The notes below the pieces were generated by a model. It was given only the letters and a program-made list of their open reading frames with translations, was not told the origin of the DNA and did not search any database. A program made the position numbers and the translations under genes. From Nephromyces sp. MM_2019 (taxonomy: Eukaryota; Apicomplexa; Aconoidasida; Nephromycida), in assembly GCA_015657535.1 (NCBI GenBank), contig JADHZB010001704.1, positions 25,287 through 75,935 of the forward strand: 50,649 nucleotides of DNA, read 5' to 3'. Shown here piece after piece: positions 11,339-23,347 of the stretch (position 1 is the stretch's first letter; each line of letters begins with the position of its first letter).

Positions 11339-14088
11339 TTTCTATTTGAAAAGCATGACGATGTCGCAATGATTTACCATTCGGTATGCTAAGAAATTTA
11401 TGCTACAAAACGGCAGGTGACGAGGATGTTACAGACAGAATAAAATTCACCTTTATTTCCGCTGATAGAAAGAGTCGCCAAATACGCTCATGTCATCTCG
11501 TAAATTAATAGGCTGCGGCAAAATATAAATATGCTTTTTAAATTTTTAGAATGCACTCTCAGGGAAATTATAAATTCAGGAAAGTAAAAAAACTGTATGA
11601 AGCTAGAAGTTTTTGCTCTAATCATGGCTTTTAGCGTGATTAACGTGTTACACAGGCATGCGAAGGTAAAAGAAATCAAGATTTGAATACAGTAAAAAGT
11701 GCTATTGTATCTATGCTGGGAGCATGATAAGAAACTAGTGGTGAAGTAATACGCTCATATTCATTGCATCCTGTAGTTTGTAAATTGATTAAAAGCATGC
11801 TGCACACTAGCTTGCATGCTGGTAGCTTAACACTATATTTAAAAGATGCGTTGTCTTTTCCAATATTTTACGTACAGTGAGCCACTTCGTGGAAAGCAAG
11901 CATGGTCCAGCTATTCAGTGAATCTGTTCATCTTTCATATTAATAATAAGTACGCTTTATTCAAAGTTTGATCTGAGGCTTACAGGTTTCATAGCTACAA
12001 AATCTATTATATCATTTAAGCAGTATATGTAACCATTTGGAATCTTAATCTTCTTTTTTCAAATTCATGCCAAGCAGAATTGATCCTTTTATCTTCTTTC
12101 TCACACTTTCCTGACATATTTAGTTCGGATACATCATGCCATAATTCTTAATGTGCTATTATAAGTCCCTCGTGAAACTTAACATGTAATTTGAATTTTG
12201 CCTCTCCTTGCCGCTAAATATCTCCCACTGGTTTCGATAAACGCCTATCCTTGTGCGCGCACAATATTTTTGCGTTTAAATGCAGCAATTTAATTTTATA
12301 TGTGCAATACTACCGACTTCTAACAGTGACCCAAACAAGCCTTTATGATTGCACTGCGTGCCACAACGGTTATCCCATACCGTATAATCTCCTGAGCAGC
12401 GATATTGCATTGCTGGTACACTCTTTTTACTAGTCTGAAGCTTACAGCAAATGGCAATCCATAATTTTTTGCTGCAAAGCTACTCGATACCGGTGAAGAA
12501 AATACTGCAAATTGATGGTACCCATGAATTAACTTTCACGCCTATTTGTAGTTTCGGTTAAGAATTACGCTTTGAATCATCGCTGCTATGGCCAAGGATT
12601 TAGTGGCTTATGCTTCACTTTTTTTTATGAGTTAGTTCACCAGGATCTTAAAGTTTGAAACGTAAGATTGCACTATAGCTTGGCGTGTATGCCATGGTTA
12701 TCATCCCAATGTAGACTCACTTCCGAAGTCAAGCAGGCCTGAGAAGCGCTTTAACAAGTTTTTAACAGACCCAATCTACCCCCAATTGGACCTAGATTGT
12801 TTGCTTGTTCATTCACCGCTAAGCTATAATAGAATGCTCGATCATGTTCTGTTCTACAACTTTAGATTCCATTACTTTTTACTTAGGCCTAAAATAACAA
12901 GGTGTGTTGCACTATCCAAATCTTAAAACTGATCCCCGGTGGTTTTTTTTTACCTTTGGGGAGGGCCTACATGTCTATTTCTTCCTTCGAATTTGATATT
13001 TAGTAGAATTAGCTCCAGCGACGCACTATCGAGATGAATTCACTATAATTTTTCCGCCATTTTTTGGTAAAAGATTTCCGTCGCATTTCGTATTGCCTCA
13101 TTCGTTCATCTGAAGGATATTCTAGCTAGCTACTTTTAATGCATGCATGAAACCACTCTTTGTAGGAGGTAACGAAAAATGTAAAAATTATAGCCTGCTT
13201 AAACTAAAGCTTCATGGGTAAGGTTGAAGTATTCGATGTGCAACATTGCTAATGAATGCTAAGATATCGCAAGTTGTCGCCTGATAAAAGTGAACTCAGC
13301 AAGTAGTGGATGCACAATCTTGGGGTTATTGCCCGGAAGGCTCGGAACTTTGTTCCATTCAAAGCCGTGGGAAACATCAGCATCTTTAGCTAGTTTAGCG
13401 CAAGGTTTATAAGTGTCACGCTGAAGAAATTTTTCACCGACTTTAGTAACATGATAGGCCATAAATGATATTTTGGCCTCGTATATCGACCGGTGTTTGG
13501 GACGTGCACACCAGTATGCACCTTGGTTATGCTGTTTGTTCACGGCTCTACGTAATATTCCCGATCAACTTATCCGCATCACCGATGCTACTTTCCAGCT
13601 TCTAACGCTTGTACTGATCAACCGAGGAACTTGGGAATAACGTAGAGTAACTAACTACAAGTTAATCAAAATATTTGCTACACTACCACCTTTATTGTTT
13701 CGGTATTTTTAAATTTAAGTGAGTCACGCGTGGTGTTTATGTGGAGTGGTACCGCTTGTAATACTGTTGCGCTTGGCTTATGTGACTATACTACATTTCC
13801 CTGCAACAGGTGCCTTGAAGTAAGAATAACTCGAAGAGAAATGGTAGTGCTCAAGCTGTGTTTTTTTGCTTAAAGGCTGTTCGAGTACCTGTATACCTGA
13901 ACTGTTATATCAGACTCTGCGTATTCATCTGAGCTGATTTACGGCATCTTTCCGTCTGAGATTGTAAATCCAGTAAAAACCATTAAAGCCCTGCATGGCC
14001 AAAGACGCCTGGGGTTCGAAGTATGAAATGGAACCCTTTAGGAAAATAACCTTTAACAATTCCTATTAGGCACGAAAGAAGCTGCGCA

Positions 14089-17000
14089 ATGCCCCCCAAC
14101 CTGCTGCTGTTGTTTCTACTCGTTGTAGCTAGCATTTCTGCTTCTGTGAGCCTGGGAGTCAAGGCAGTCAGGCGTAACTGTTTCAATTATAAGGATGGGG
14201 AAAAAAAAACGGGCTGGTCTGCTGATAAACTGGTCGCTTTGTCTTCTGTAGCCGAGTTCTCTCAAGGACCCCTGGCAGAAAAAAAGATGCAAGCATGTAA
14301 GCCAACTCAAGTGAAGCAATTCACCATAACCGCTTGCGGCTCAGCAAGGTGCTTCGTGCATGAGCATCCCGCTTTGGAGAAAGTTTTATTTAATCCTTTC
14401 TATCAGAGGCGGTTTTCCCAGCATCATGCTGAAGATTCTAGTCCTTCGCTCCTTAGAAAACCTTCGAAAGAAGCACTGAAGGCTCCGTATATTATCCAGG
14501 AGGTAAACAGTATATGAGACCCAAGATTTTGGCTTCGTGCATAAAGTACTTCAAAGACGTTTCTTTTGAGAGTCAAGTTAGAATTTTATTTCGAGGAAAA
14601 TGGTTAATCTTCATTTATGGGTTGAAACAAAGTCGAGTGTTTCTTACGCAAAGCGATATATGATGCATTTCACATTTCACTGCACAATGTTTGCTCTGTA
14701 TAAACAAAATTTTTATCTTATTTAGATGTTTTAAGCTTTTCAAAGCTGACATAAAGTAACTTAACTATTGTTTTTTTACAAAATGCTTTTCTAGGCTCTT
14801 GAAATATGCAATCTACATCGTGAGAGGGATATCTTTGACAACGCTGCGAGTATGCTTGGTCTGGAGGCTGCCAAGCTCAGGAAACATGTTGCAGTATTAC
14901 AGAAAAAGTACCTGGCAGATCTTGAGGATAGCCTGGAAACTCGTGCCCTCTTAGGGGAAATTCTGCTCATAACTGCTCATAGGCAGTACATGAAGTATAC
15001 CTACAGTGGTAAGTAGAAATGCTTTTATCTTGTGGTTTTAACCCTTATAATGCTTTGACACTGTGGTGTAATTGCTCTTCTCGGTAATACCAAAATACCT
15101 CATAACATTAAAGATAGGATCTTTTGATCGTGCATGCTGAATTATTTAACTAGGCCTTATTTCCTTGAATTTAACCATTAAACTCTGGGAAGATCTGAAG
15201 CTCTTCTAATTGAAGTGCTCCTTCAGTCTTCAAAAAAAAATTAGAGGTTAATTTCGACTGCTGTGTTTGATCTTGCTTACTTAGTTTGACGAAGTGTTCT
15301 TTTTTCTTTGTGCTGATATCAGGTGTGGCTCCAGAAGTGATCGATTTATCTAGAGATTATCTACTGAGCACTCATCAACTAGCCGCTCTACAAGACTTTG
15401 CTACTCCTAAGCATTGCTCCGTAGAAACTTGGGAAAAGCTTACCCCGAAAGAACGGCGAAAAACGATATTATCTTATGTGACTTCTTACCCTACTGCCGC
15501 TCACGAGATACTTAGATTTCTATTAAAAACTAGCGGTAAAACGCTTATTCAGTTGAAAAGACATCTGTTGCGTAGTTATCATCCTCATAATATATGTATT
15601 TCATGAATTCTACTATCTTCTCCCTTTGTTCATTGCTTATGAATATACCATGATAGATACTCATATACCCACATGCACTTTTCATCCAGATTTGTTTTAC
15701 TAGCAGCTTCAAAGATGTGAGAGCTTGTGCTATATACTAGAGATACTGGCATACCCATACAATTCTCGTCTAGATTTGTTTTACTAGCAGCTTCGAAGAT
15801 TTGAGAGCTTGTGCTATATACTGAGGAAGGGCCTATTAATTTTCCACATGAGCATGCACGTTTTAATAATTATTTGGGTTACTTGGTAACTTTTACTATA
15901 TATTTGCTGTGAAATTTATTCAATTTTTGCAGTATCTTGCGACAATAGGAATTTTAGCGAAATTATCACAAATTCTACCTTTTCACATTCTTTGATTTCT
16001 GTGTGTGCATGAGGACTAGAATATGAGTTCATGCTTCCCAACTTCTGCTTCTGCGCTCACTGTATGCCTTTCCTTTTACTCGGATTATTTATACATGATA
16101 TTTGGATAATTACATGAGCATTTTAGATTAACGCACTTTGATGCTCAGTGCCCACAGAATTTCCAATTACCTGTTCCTTACAAGCAAATTTGTATTACTA
16201 TTTGCTCGCTTCGTCTGAAACCTTTGAATTATTTTATTTCTGAAGATTTTTTGTGTGTGAAAAGCTTTCCAACTGTAGGTCAATGGAATCACATATTTTA
16301 ACACTGCACTATATTATTTTTGTCTAGTTTATGTTTGATATATCAAAGGCTAATGCGTAATGATATCTTGCACACTCAAAATTTAAAAGTAAAAAATGGT
16401 AATATTGACATATTCCATTTGTACCATTTAAGCTGCATTCATTGCGAGTTATCAGCTCACAAAAAAGCCGATTGCAATACAAAAATTTAGCCAGGCTACT
16501 ATAAACGAATCTCACTCCACGTGGGTGAGCAAATCTCTCTCTCTCTCTCTCCCCCCCCCACTGAGCTTTTAAGTAGGTATAGGAGATTTTTTCACTGATC
16601 ATCCAAAGGAATGAAAAGCTCTTGTACTTTCCCTTTCATCTCAGAATATGGGCAGCGTGGTGACTTCCTGGTGGCATTCTTAGAAGATACAAGATTGTAT
16701 ACTAGAGGGGGAAAGCATTTTGCACGAAAGTTCATGGGAAGGGTGAGGCATTCAGCTATTGCTGAAGCTGAAAGGTGATAAAAAAAGGCAGATTTCGCCT
16801 GCCACCCTTTATTTTAGGAAGCTAGTATAAGCTTTTATGTTACAATTTTGATTTCTTCCTGCTGTTAAATCAAGCTTTTAATGGCAATTCGTATTCGCAC
16901 ACGATTATGAAATTTTTGTTTTTCGTATGAAACTACCATTTTTGCTACTTTGAAGATGTTTATTCTCCTTATTTTATATCTTGCATATGTTTCAAATTCT

Positions 17001-19566
17001 TACCGACTTGCCTTGCTGTTAAGCGGGATTTTGCAGTGGTTTTGAATATATGCTCAGTTCTACTATATATACAAGGACTATCCCGAGATTTTCCTACTTA
17101 TTTCTGGCTCAGGTTGCAGCCGTTTTTTGGCATTACTTTGTTCTACATTAAATGACTGACAACCTTTAGTTTAACAGCATGTTGGATCTTTTTGTATTAA
17201 TCCCCCCTGAATGCTTGCCAACGTATACATGTATGTTGTCAGATTCGTTTAGTTAAGCAAGAAAAAGATATGCAAAAAGAAAATTTGAGGAATGTATCGA
17301 TAATAAATCACAATAATTAACTCTAGTTGATCCTCTCTGTGCTATATATAAATGTATTGGCCATTTCTTTCTTCACCGTTGGTTCCAAAAATACCTAGTT
17401 TCTCACATTTAGCTCGTTTTTAGCTAGTTGCTTCCCAATGTATTTCACACCGTGTTTTCCCAAAGTCGGAGCACGCTTGAATATGAATTGATTCACCATT
17501 TTTTATAAAAGCTTGGATGCTGTTATGCATTGGTTTTTTAGCCTATTTTGTAAATTACAGTTTGCTATTTACTTTTTCCAGGTTAAGGCTCCGAAAGCTC
17601 AAGAAGGGCGCTGCTACTGCTGCACCAGCATCGAGTAGCGCCGACTTTTGGAGTAACTCAGCACTTTGGAGAACTTTGATTGAGTGGATAAATCTAGAGT
17701 GCGGTGCTACTGGCAACAAGATAAAACACGTGAGTCAAGCAGTTTTTGCTACATCTTCTGAAGCAGTTTACACTGGAAGATTCCTAATTTAGCCATAAGT
17801 ATGAGATTGGTAGGGAGCTGCGCAGTCGATTTTGCCATTTAATCCCTGAAACGTATTGAAAGCTTGGAAGGTACACCCTCATCATTTTTGTGGGATCTTT
17901 ATATAATTCTTCCTTTGGTTTTGTATTTCATACAGCTGAATTCCTTTTTTTGGCGTAAATGTACTTGTCTTCGTCATGCGTGCAGTAAACTATTGCTGAA
18001 AAATTTCCTGTGATGTTATTGAATGCTTGCACTTATAAACTTTCCGCTATTCTTGTGCCTGAAAAATAGATTCTTAGGATGTAGCACCTTAGTACTTTAG
18101 AAAAAGTTATTTGATGATTTCAGTGTATTGAAATTTTCAAGAATTTTGTGCATTGTTCATCCGGAGAGCTTGATGAAGAAGCGCTTCCCATTAGTTAAGC
18201 CCTCATTTATTCACAGGATATTTATCATTATGTTATGGGATCTCCGAATATGCTGAATTCAACGCTTATAGCAAATATGTCATCCTATGACGGCTTTGAC
18301 AAGGATTCCATGGAACTCGATAAGCAAAAAAGGATTGACAAAAAAGAATTAGAGTAAGTGCTTATCTGCTTGATACCCCTTGAATGCTGGATACATTCCT
18401 ACTCTTGTCTTCTACAAGTTTCTGCTGGATAGAAATGCCTCTCTGGGGCACCTTTCCCTGGTTTTTCTGAGTTTTTAAAGGCAAAACTGTAAAGATAACT
18501 ACAACTTTGTTTAAGACGGATTACCTGCACTCTAGCCTTGCATTAGGCACGCAGTACATTGATGCACATTTGGTGGATCTTCTATCAGTTAAAGCTAAAG
18601 TTTTACCTCAGAGTGACTTGTATGATAGCTGGTTTAGTATTTGGTGCCCTTTTGCTCTATGCCGCCATTTTTTGTGACTATTTTACTGGTTGCTTCCTTT
18701 TTCGATCCTGTACTATAGGAAGGACGAACTATTAAGAATTACTCGCAGCAGGAGGAAGGTGATTGAAGATTTCGTTGAGCACAACCCTTCCAAGGTTTGG
18801 CAAGTCATTGATGAGCTGCTGACATGCTCTGGCTTCAATCCTAGGATCTGCTTGATAAACTCAATCAAGAGGGTTCGAATCTGTTTTTTTTCTTAGAATT
18901 TACTCGTGAGGTGGTCCTCGTTGACCGTCGCAGTGAGGGAGTTGGTGCTTAATTTTTGTTGCCTTTGCCTAGTTGATAGTGTAGTTAATCATTCTCTAAA
19001 TTTTCTAGAAGTTGGTTGCCACAAGTTTTATTAACCATTCACGAAGCGGAGTACCTCATTTATTAGATCACCATCGCTACAACTATTGGGGTCCTGAGAA
19101 AACCCATTCGCTCAAATAGTTTGAAAGATTCATTCGTGCGCACAATGAAAATAGTTACTTTAGCAGTAAGATTTAGTATCATGAGTCTTATATGCACTAA
19201 AACCCGTGTCTCCACTGCATATTATGGATATCCTGTATGGAAGGTGTAGTTATTACACACTATTCCTTCAGCGTCTTATACAGAGGGAAGTTGAATACCA
19301 TTTTTTATGTCGCTTTTAGTACGGCTGTGTTTGCTTGTCATAAATTTCATCAGTGAAACTTAAAATAGTTATGACCAATGCTTCCTAGCCTCCTGTGTAA
19401 TGGCTGAATCTCTTCATATTAAGTGTTTGCATCTTTTAAAATCTCTTTTTTGCAGCTGATGAAAGATAAGAACCCGCAAGTATTACTGCAGCATTTTCGA
19501 TTTACTGGATATGGGGGTCCGAGCGAGGTTTCCTCAAACTCTCCCCATAACTCCTCAGATGTCTAA
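14089..19566 (+). CDS. Unidentified 506-residue secretory or plastid-targeted protein, eight exons
   Basis: Exons 14089-14502, 14795-15008, 15323-15535, 16645-16774, 17582-17729, 18217-18353, 18719-18872 and 19456-19566. Every junction is GT..AG and phase-compatible, and the last exon ends in TAA. Residues 2-19 (PPNLLLLFLLVVASISAS) form a clear signal peptide. The next 60 or so residues are basic and Ser/Lys-rich with few acidic residues, as in bipartite apicoplast leaders; this is inference. The remainder is mostly helical-looking and charged, with two basic stretches (around RLRLRKLKKG and RITRSRRKV) and a Ser/Asn-rich C-terminus. No catalytic motif or membrane segment after the signal is visible, and I do not recognise the family. 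The first ATG directly precedes the signal peptide, which supports the start. The weakest donor is the last one (AGG|GTTCGA). Confidence 0.82.
15656..15824. repeat. Two-copy tandem duplication in intron 3 of the secreted-protein gene
   Basis: Copies start at 15656 and 15742, a period of about 84-86 bp with small indels. The shared core runs ATTTGTTTTACTAGCAGCTT and continues through GAGAGCTTGTGCTATATACT. It is wholly intronic (intron 15536-16644). Confidence 0.8.
16534..16559. repeat. (TC)n followed by poly-C
   Basis: Nine TC units then a C run, about 85-110 bases upstream of the exon acceptor at 16644. It may add to the pyrimidine-rich character of the intron end but is too far away to be the main polypyrimidine tract. 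Confidence 0.9.
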
Positions 19567-21221
19567 ATAACCGCCCTTTTTTATGGGTAAACTACGTCAA
19601 GATGATTTTGTGCGTATTTATAAAGGTTATGCCCTTATCGGAAAAAACTTCTACCTCCTTGTGTAACTACAAAAAGCAGTTACACGTGTGATGTTTTACG
19701 ATATACGAGTGTTGTATTCAAAGCATTTGAGCGACACCCCCTTTATGGCGGATTATAACTATGTATTTAAATAAATGCGAAAAAGCTCCTCTCAAAGCCA
19801 AGTTTATGCCACAAAGTTTACATGTATATACACAGCCTGTACTAGTTGAGAATAAGACATTGCTAGCTCATTCAATAGCAAAATGAGTGATGCTTATACG
19901 CTCCTTGAAAATTTCTTCTGAAGCCGCTCGTGCATCATGAGAGTTTATTTAAAGTAAAATTTGGTATTTGTTAATTGTGTGTTAAAGTGTATTCTTATAT
20001 GCTGAGAACATGCTTTACTAATATTTAAGAGTAGAATAAATTTTGTAGGTATATACGTTTATAGAAAGAGATTACAGTTTATGAAAAAACTAATATAATT
20101 CTATAGCTTCAGGTGGGTTCTAAATGAAGTGGGTACCTAGTTGCCTCATCACAGATATCTGACTCGTGTTGCATGCAACAAGGAAAGCGCTGGCATCTTC
20201 TGCTCATAGTAAGACTTGTGGGGTTGCTGAATAGGAGCAAAACAACTGGCGCGGCATCACTGTCCACACTAGAGTAGCCTGTATAATGCAACGTGACTCT
20301 CCGCTTCAAAATTGGACAAGCAGGCTTCCGTGATATAAGCAATAATAACGCGACTATTGAAATATCTATAGATTATCAAGTCTTGAAAATTCGGAAAAAT
20401 TAGCTGGAAAAATGAAAATTAAATACCCCACCTCAAATTGATATGGGATACCGCTGTTATCAAGTGAGCTACGGCTAAGTCGCATTACGATGAAATCGTG
20501 CATATCATACTTGCTTATAGCCATCGCACACATAGATACCGAGGATATCATGCAGTCCTAATACAGAGCTTACACCGTGAAGAATACTGTGCTTAGCACT
20601 AGAGGTCTTTTTTTTGCTTCTAATTTATAAGCATCCTATAGCAAGGTGGACAAGCTTTTTATAATAGAATTTGTATGCAAGGTTTCATCTGTTACAGACC
20701 AAGTTAAAATTTGTCCCATTCCCTTTATTGGTTTTTTAACGATTATTTTATAATCTCATTGCAAATACTGTATTATTCTAGGTTGGCTAATGATTGGAAA
20801 AAACATTTTTTCAGTTTTTTCATGCTTCAACAAGCTGTTATAACGCTGAAGAAACGCTTCCAGATCGCTTCAAATATATGCCAGAGCCGCTGCATGGATG
20901 TAGCCTTTTATGCTACGCAGTGCACTCTTACTATGATACTCACACTGCATGGTAAACTTTGCATGAAAGTGACTTAGATGCATTCATTTACACCACACAG
21001 TATTCAGCTCCTTTAAACCAGCGGATCTTTCAGTATTTTCCCTGCTAGAATGTTTCCAGTTGAGTATGCGCAACACGGGTAGACTCTCTTAATGATAGTC
21101 CTAAGAAAAGTCTAGCAGAATGTTCTTTTCATCGTGTAAAACACAGTATTATACAGCTAGGCAGCTACAAAAGACGATAATTTTGATATTTTCCCAATAA
21201 AATACTAGCCCCTAGAGTATG
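19567..21221. other. Interval between convergent genes
   Basis: It lies between the stop of the plus-strand secreted-protein gene and the 3' end of the minus-strand Dnmt2 gene, so it should hold both 3' untranslated regions. AATAAA words occur but I cannot tie one to a cleavage site. No supported exon was found; small open frames (20109-20342, 20366-20551, 20711-20977) lack motifs and splice partners. Confidence 0.5.
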
Positions 21222-21256
21222 TCTGGAGGAGTAGCTTATGCAGCTACTCCTCCAGA
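21222..21256. promoter_or_regulatory. Perfect 15-bp GC-rich hairpin over the Dnmt2 stop codon
   Basis: Arms TCTGGAGGAGTAGCT (21222-21236) and AGCTACTCCTCCAGA (21242-21256) are exact reverse complements around the loop TATGC. On the Dnmt2 mRNA strand the 5' arm encodes the last residues SGGVA and the stop TAA lies in the loop and first base of the 3' arm. The structure is seen directly; a role in mRNA stability or 3' end formation is only inferred. Confidence 0.8.
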
Positions 21257-23347
21257 AAAACCATGCAGCTCATGGATTTGGCATAATCGCAGCAAGTAAC
21301 CAACAACTTGTGGGTTCAAGGAGTTTCCAATTAATTTCCACCGCTTCCGCAAGGTCAGCCCTTCAGGGAAAGAGAATGACTTGCAAGTACAAGGGTAATC
21401 ATAACCAGAGCGAGTTAACCTGCAATCCGCGCGATTCCCGCTTTCTTGCTCATCTTTATCGCGATTTCTATCTCGTTCGCCATTCAGAAATGAAGGATCA
21501 CGTTCATTTTTTCCTCCTCTGACGTTTGGACACGGGTCTCGATGGCCTCCTACTTCCTTACGGAAAGTTACTGATGTAGATACGGAAGCCTCCCCAACTT
21601 TGGGGATTTTACCACATAGAGGTACTCCAGGTACTGGCAGACACATATGATCCTCTCTTGTGAAGTCCCATAACCGGTTTGAGTAGCCGTAGTCTCGTAT
21701 CTTCGCTTCAGGGGAAGCGCAAGGCATCTTAAAGCCCATAAGTCTAGCTACCTCCTCAGGAGAAAAATATCGGACGTTACCAATGAAGCGTTGCATTCTG
21801 GAGCGCCATTCTGCGTCGCTGCGCTCCAACTTCTGCTTTAAAGGTGGTAATTCAAGCTCAAGTTCGGCCTTTGCTTCGCAAAAAAGACTTTGAGAAAGGG
21901 TAGAAGCGGCTGATTTTCCAGGAGATTCCATGGATGAAGTCAGATTAGGTGGTATACAGTTGGGCGAAACATCGACGACTGAGCATTTACCAGGTAAATC
22001 ATTTCGAAGTTCTAAGTCTGGTTCCATCTTCTCAAGCTCCTCTAAGAGCACCAAGCTACCAGTACCCTCTATGTAACTTCCGTATCCACTCGTAAAGCAG
22101 CTAGTATTGCACATGCCATTATGGGTATTACTCTGAGATTCAACCTTGCAACTCAAAGAGCTTCCTGCATAGGAATGGCAGCAATGGTATTCAGACTCAC
22201 TTGGTGACAGAATGTCAAAGCACACACACGAGGATTTGGAAAAAACTTTATTTGGAACCAGCAGCTCAAGAAAAGGGGTCAAACTTTTCTCAGAAGAAGT
22301 CAGAAGAGAAGCTTCACTCTCACTTAGAACAGAGTTTCTTTGGTTGAACATGTTGGCCATTATTGCAGACGACTCAATGGCTGCAGATGAGGAGGGACCA
22401 GGATTTGGCATAGCTGCTGACCATTGATTGGAAGGCTCCATACTATTATTTGAAGTATGCAAATGAGGGTTCCAAACGATTTTCGAAGCAGGAAGAGTTT
22501 CTCGACCCTTAGAAAGAACTTCGCATACATTTTTATCTAAAAAAGTTAGGACAGAGGGAATGTAAAAGCTTTTTAAATCAAGCTTCGTTACAAGATCTTT
22601 AGGGGGTAACTCTTCGCGAATTTCGGAAAACATAACGTTGTACCTTTTGCCAGAAATAGTACCATCCTTAGCTATCTCGTGAGGGGAAGGGACGTGAAGC
22701 TCTCGCTTAGCAATGAGATAAAAGCGCAGTCTCTCATTTGGGAACCCTAACTGAGTGGGGGATAGAAGGAAGCTACGTATTGAGGAAAAACCTCTGCATT
22801 TCAAGGCATTTAATAACATAGAAAAGCTTTCAGATGTTTCAAAATTTTTCACATTCTCAAGGACGAAAGCTTGAGGGAGCATTTCATCCGTTAAATGATC
22901 ACGCAAAAGCCTAATTATATTGATTAAGGGTTCAGCTCTTCTGTCCATTATATCTAAAGCCTTGGACTGTCTAGTGTAAGGCTGGCATGGGGGAGAAAGT
23001 GTCCAGATATCAAATCTTCCTTCCCTCTTAAAAAAAGTGCTGTCTAGTTTAGATATATCCATGGCGATAATGCGGTTTTTTTCATCAAGCCGTAGTGCAT
23101 CAACGTGGTTTCTTGACTTGCCTTTAATTTTTTTTGTAATCATTGAATTCTCATTGGGAGCTTGACCCTCTGCAGCCGAAAAACTATCGAAATTGTGTCG
23201 GTACACTGCATTGGCCGAGTCATTGATATCTATAGCGAAAAATGAAGAGGGAATTCCAGCATACGAAAAGGCAAAGCGCATCCCTCCGATGCCACTAAAC
23301 AGCTCCAGTACCCTCGGAATCCTCTTGCTTGAAGGAGAATCATTCAT
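21236..23347 (-). CDS. DNMT2: Dnmt2/TRDMT1-type tRNA (cytosine-5) methyltransferase with large insertions
   Basis: A single uninterrupted exon of 703 residues from the ATG at 23347. Another in-frame ATG at 23428 would add 27 hydrophobic residues; I prefer 23347 because methyltransferase motif I begins only about 14 residues later. Motif I is ELFSGIGGMRF (15-25); motif IV is SPPCQPYTR (catalytic Cys about 121); motif VI is ENVKNFE (164-170); motif VIII is QLGFPNERLRFYLIAK (199-214). The Dnmt2 signature CFT...GYGSYIEGTGS is at 417-431. FSPEEVARLMGF is at 528-539 and the SAM-pocket motif RKRWKLIGNSLNPQVV at 667-682. Dnmt2 enzymes methylate C38 of tRNA-Asp using SAM and are usually 330-400 residues. 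The extra length is two insertions: a Ser-rich one of about 190 residues before CFT, and a hydrophilic one of about 110 before IGNS. All catalytic motifs are intact. Intronless, unlike its neighbours. Confidence 0.96.
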   Translation of the reverse strand: MNDSPSSKRIPRVLELFSGIGGMRFAFSYAGIPSSFFAIDINDSANAVYRHNFDSFSAAEGQAPNENSMITKKIKGKSRNHVDALRLDEKNRIIAMDISKLDSTFFKREGRFDIWTLSPPCQPYTRQSKALDIMDRRAEPLINIIRLLRDHLTDEMLPQAFVLENVKNFETSESFSMLLNALKCRGFSSIRSFLLSPTQLGFPNERLRFYLIAKRELHVPSPHEIAKDGTISGKRYNVMFSEIREELPPKDLVTKLDLKSFYIPSVLTFLDKNVCEVLSKGRETLPASKIVWNPHLHTSNNSMEPSNQWSAAMPNPGPSSSAAIESSAIMANMFNQRNSVLSESEASLLTSSEKSLTPFLELLVPNKVFSKSSCVCFDILSPSESEYHCCHSYAGSSLSCKVESQSNTHNGMCNTSCFTSGYGSYIEGTGSLVLLEELEKMEPDLELRNDLPGKCSVVDVSPNCIPPNLTSSMESPGKSAASTLSQSLFCEAKAELELELPPLKQKLERSDAEWRSRMQRFIGNVRYFSPEEVARLMGFKMPCASPEAKIRDYGYSNRLWDFTREDHMCLPVPGVPLCGKIPKVGEASVSTSVTFRKEVGGHRDPCPNVRGGKNERDPSFLNGERDRNRDKDEQESGNRADCRLTRSGYDYPCTCKSFSFPEGLTLRKRWKLIGNSLNPQVVGYLLRLCQIHELHGFSGGVAA

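Larger units (their letters stand above)
5869..14088. other. Long gene-poor interval with no supported exon chain
   Basis: I found no run of phase-compatible exons on either strand. Open frames up to about 90 residues (for example near 8262-8513, 9394-9666 and 13259-13543) have no recognised motifs and no convincing splice partners. The upstream region of the minus-strand USP gene lies at its left end, and that of the plus-strand secreted-protein gene at its right. It contains the inverted repeats and tandem duplications listed separately and a TGCATGCA word near 13141. Confidence 0.55.

Noticed and set aside
12655..12790. 5S rRNA-like text (TCCGAAGTCAAGCAGGCCTG) on the plus strand
   Set aside because: About 15-20 bases resemble the 5S internal control region, but the flanking helices and closing stem of a 5S rRNA are not formed, so I treat it as chance or a very decayed fragment.
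13259..13543. 94-residue minus-strand frame as a retroelement remnant
   Set aside because: A faint HPLLAEF resemblance to integrase regions is too short; no other retroelement motif, long terminal repeat or partner exon is seen.
18860..18890. GGGTTCGAATCT resembling a tRNA T-loop
   Set aside because: It overlaps a coding exon end and its donor (18872/18873), and no tRNA cloverleaf surrounds it.
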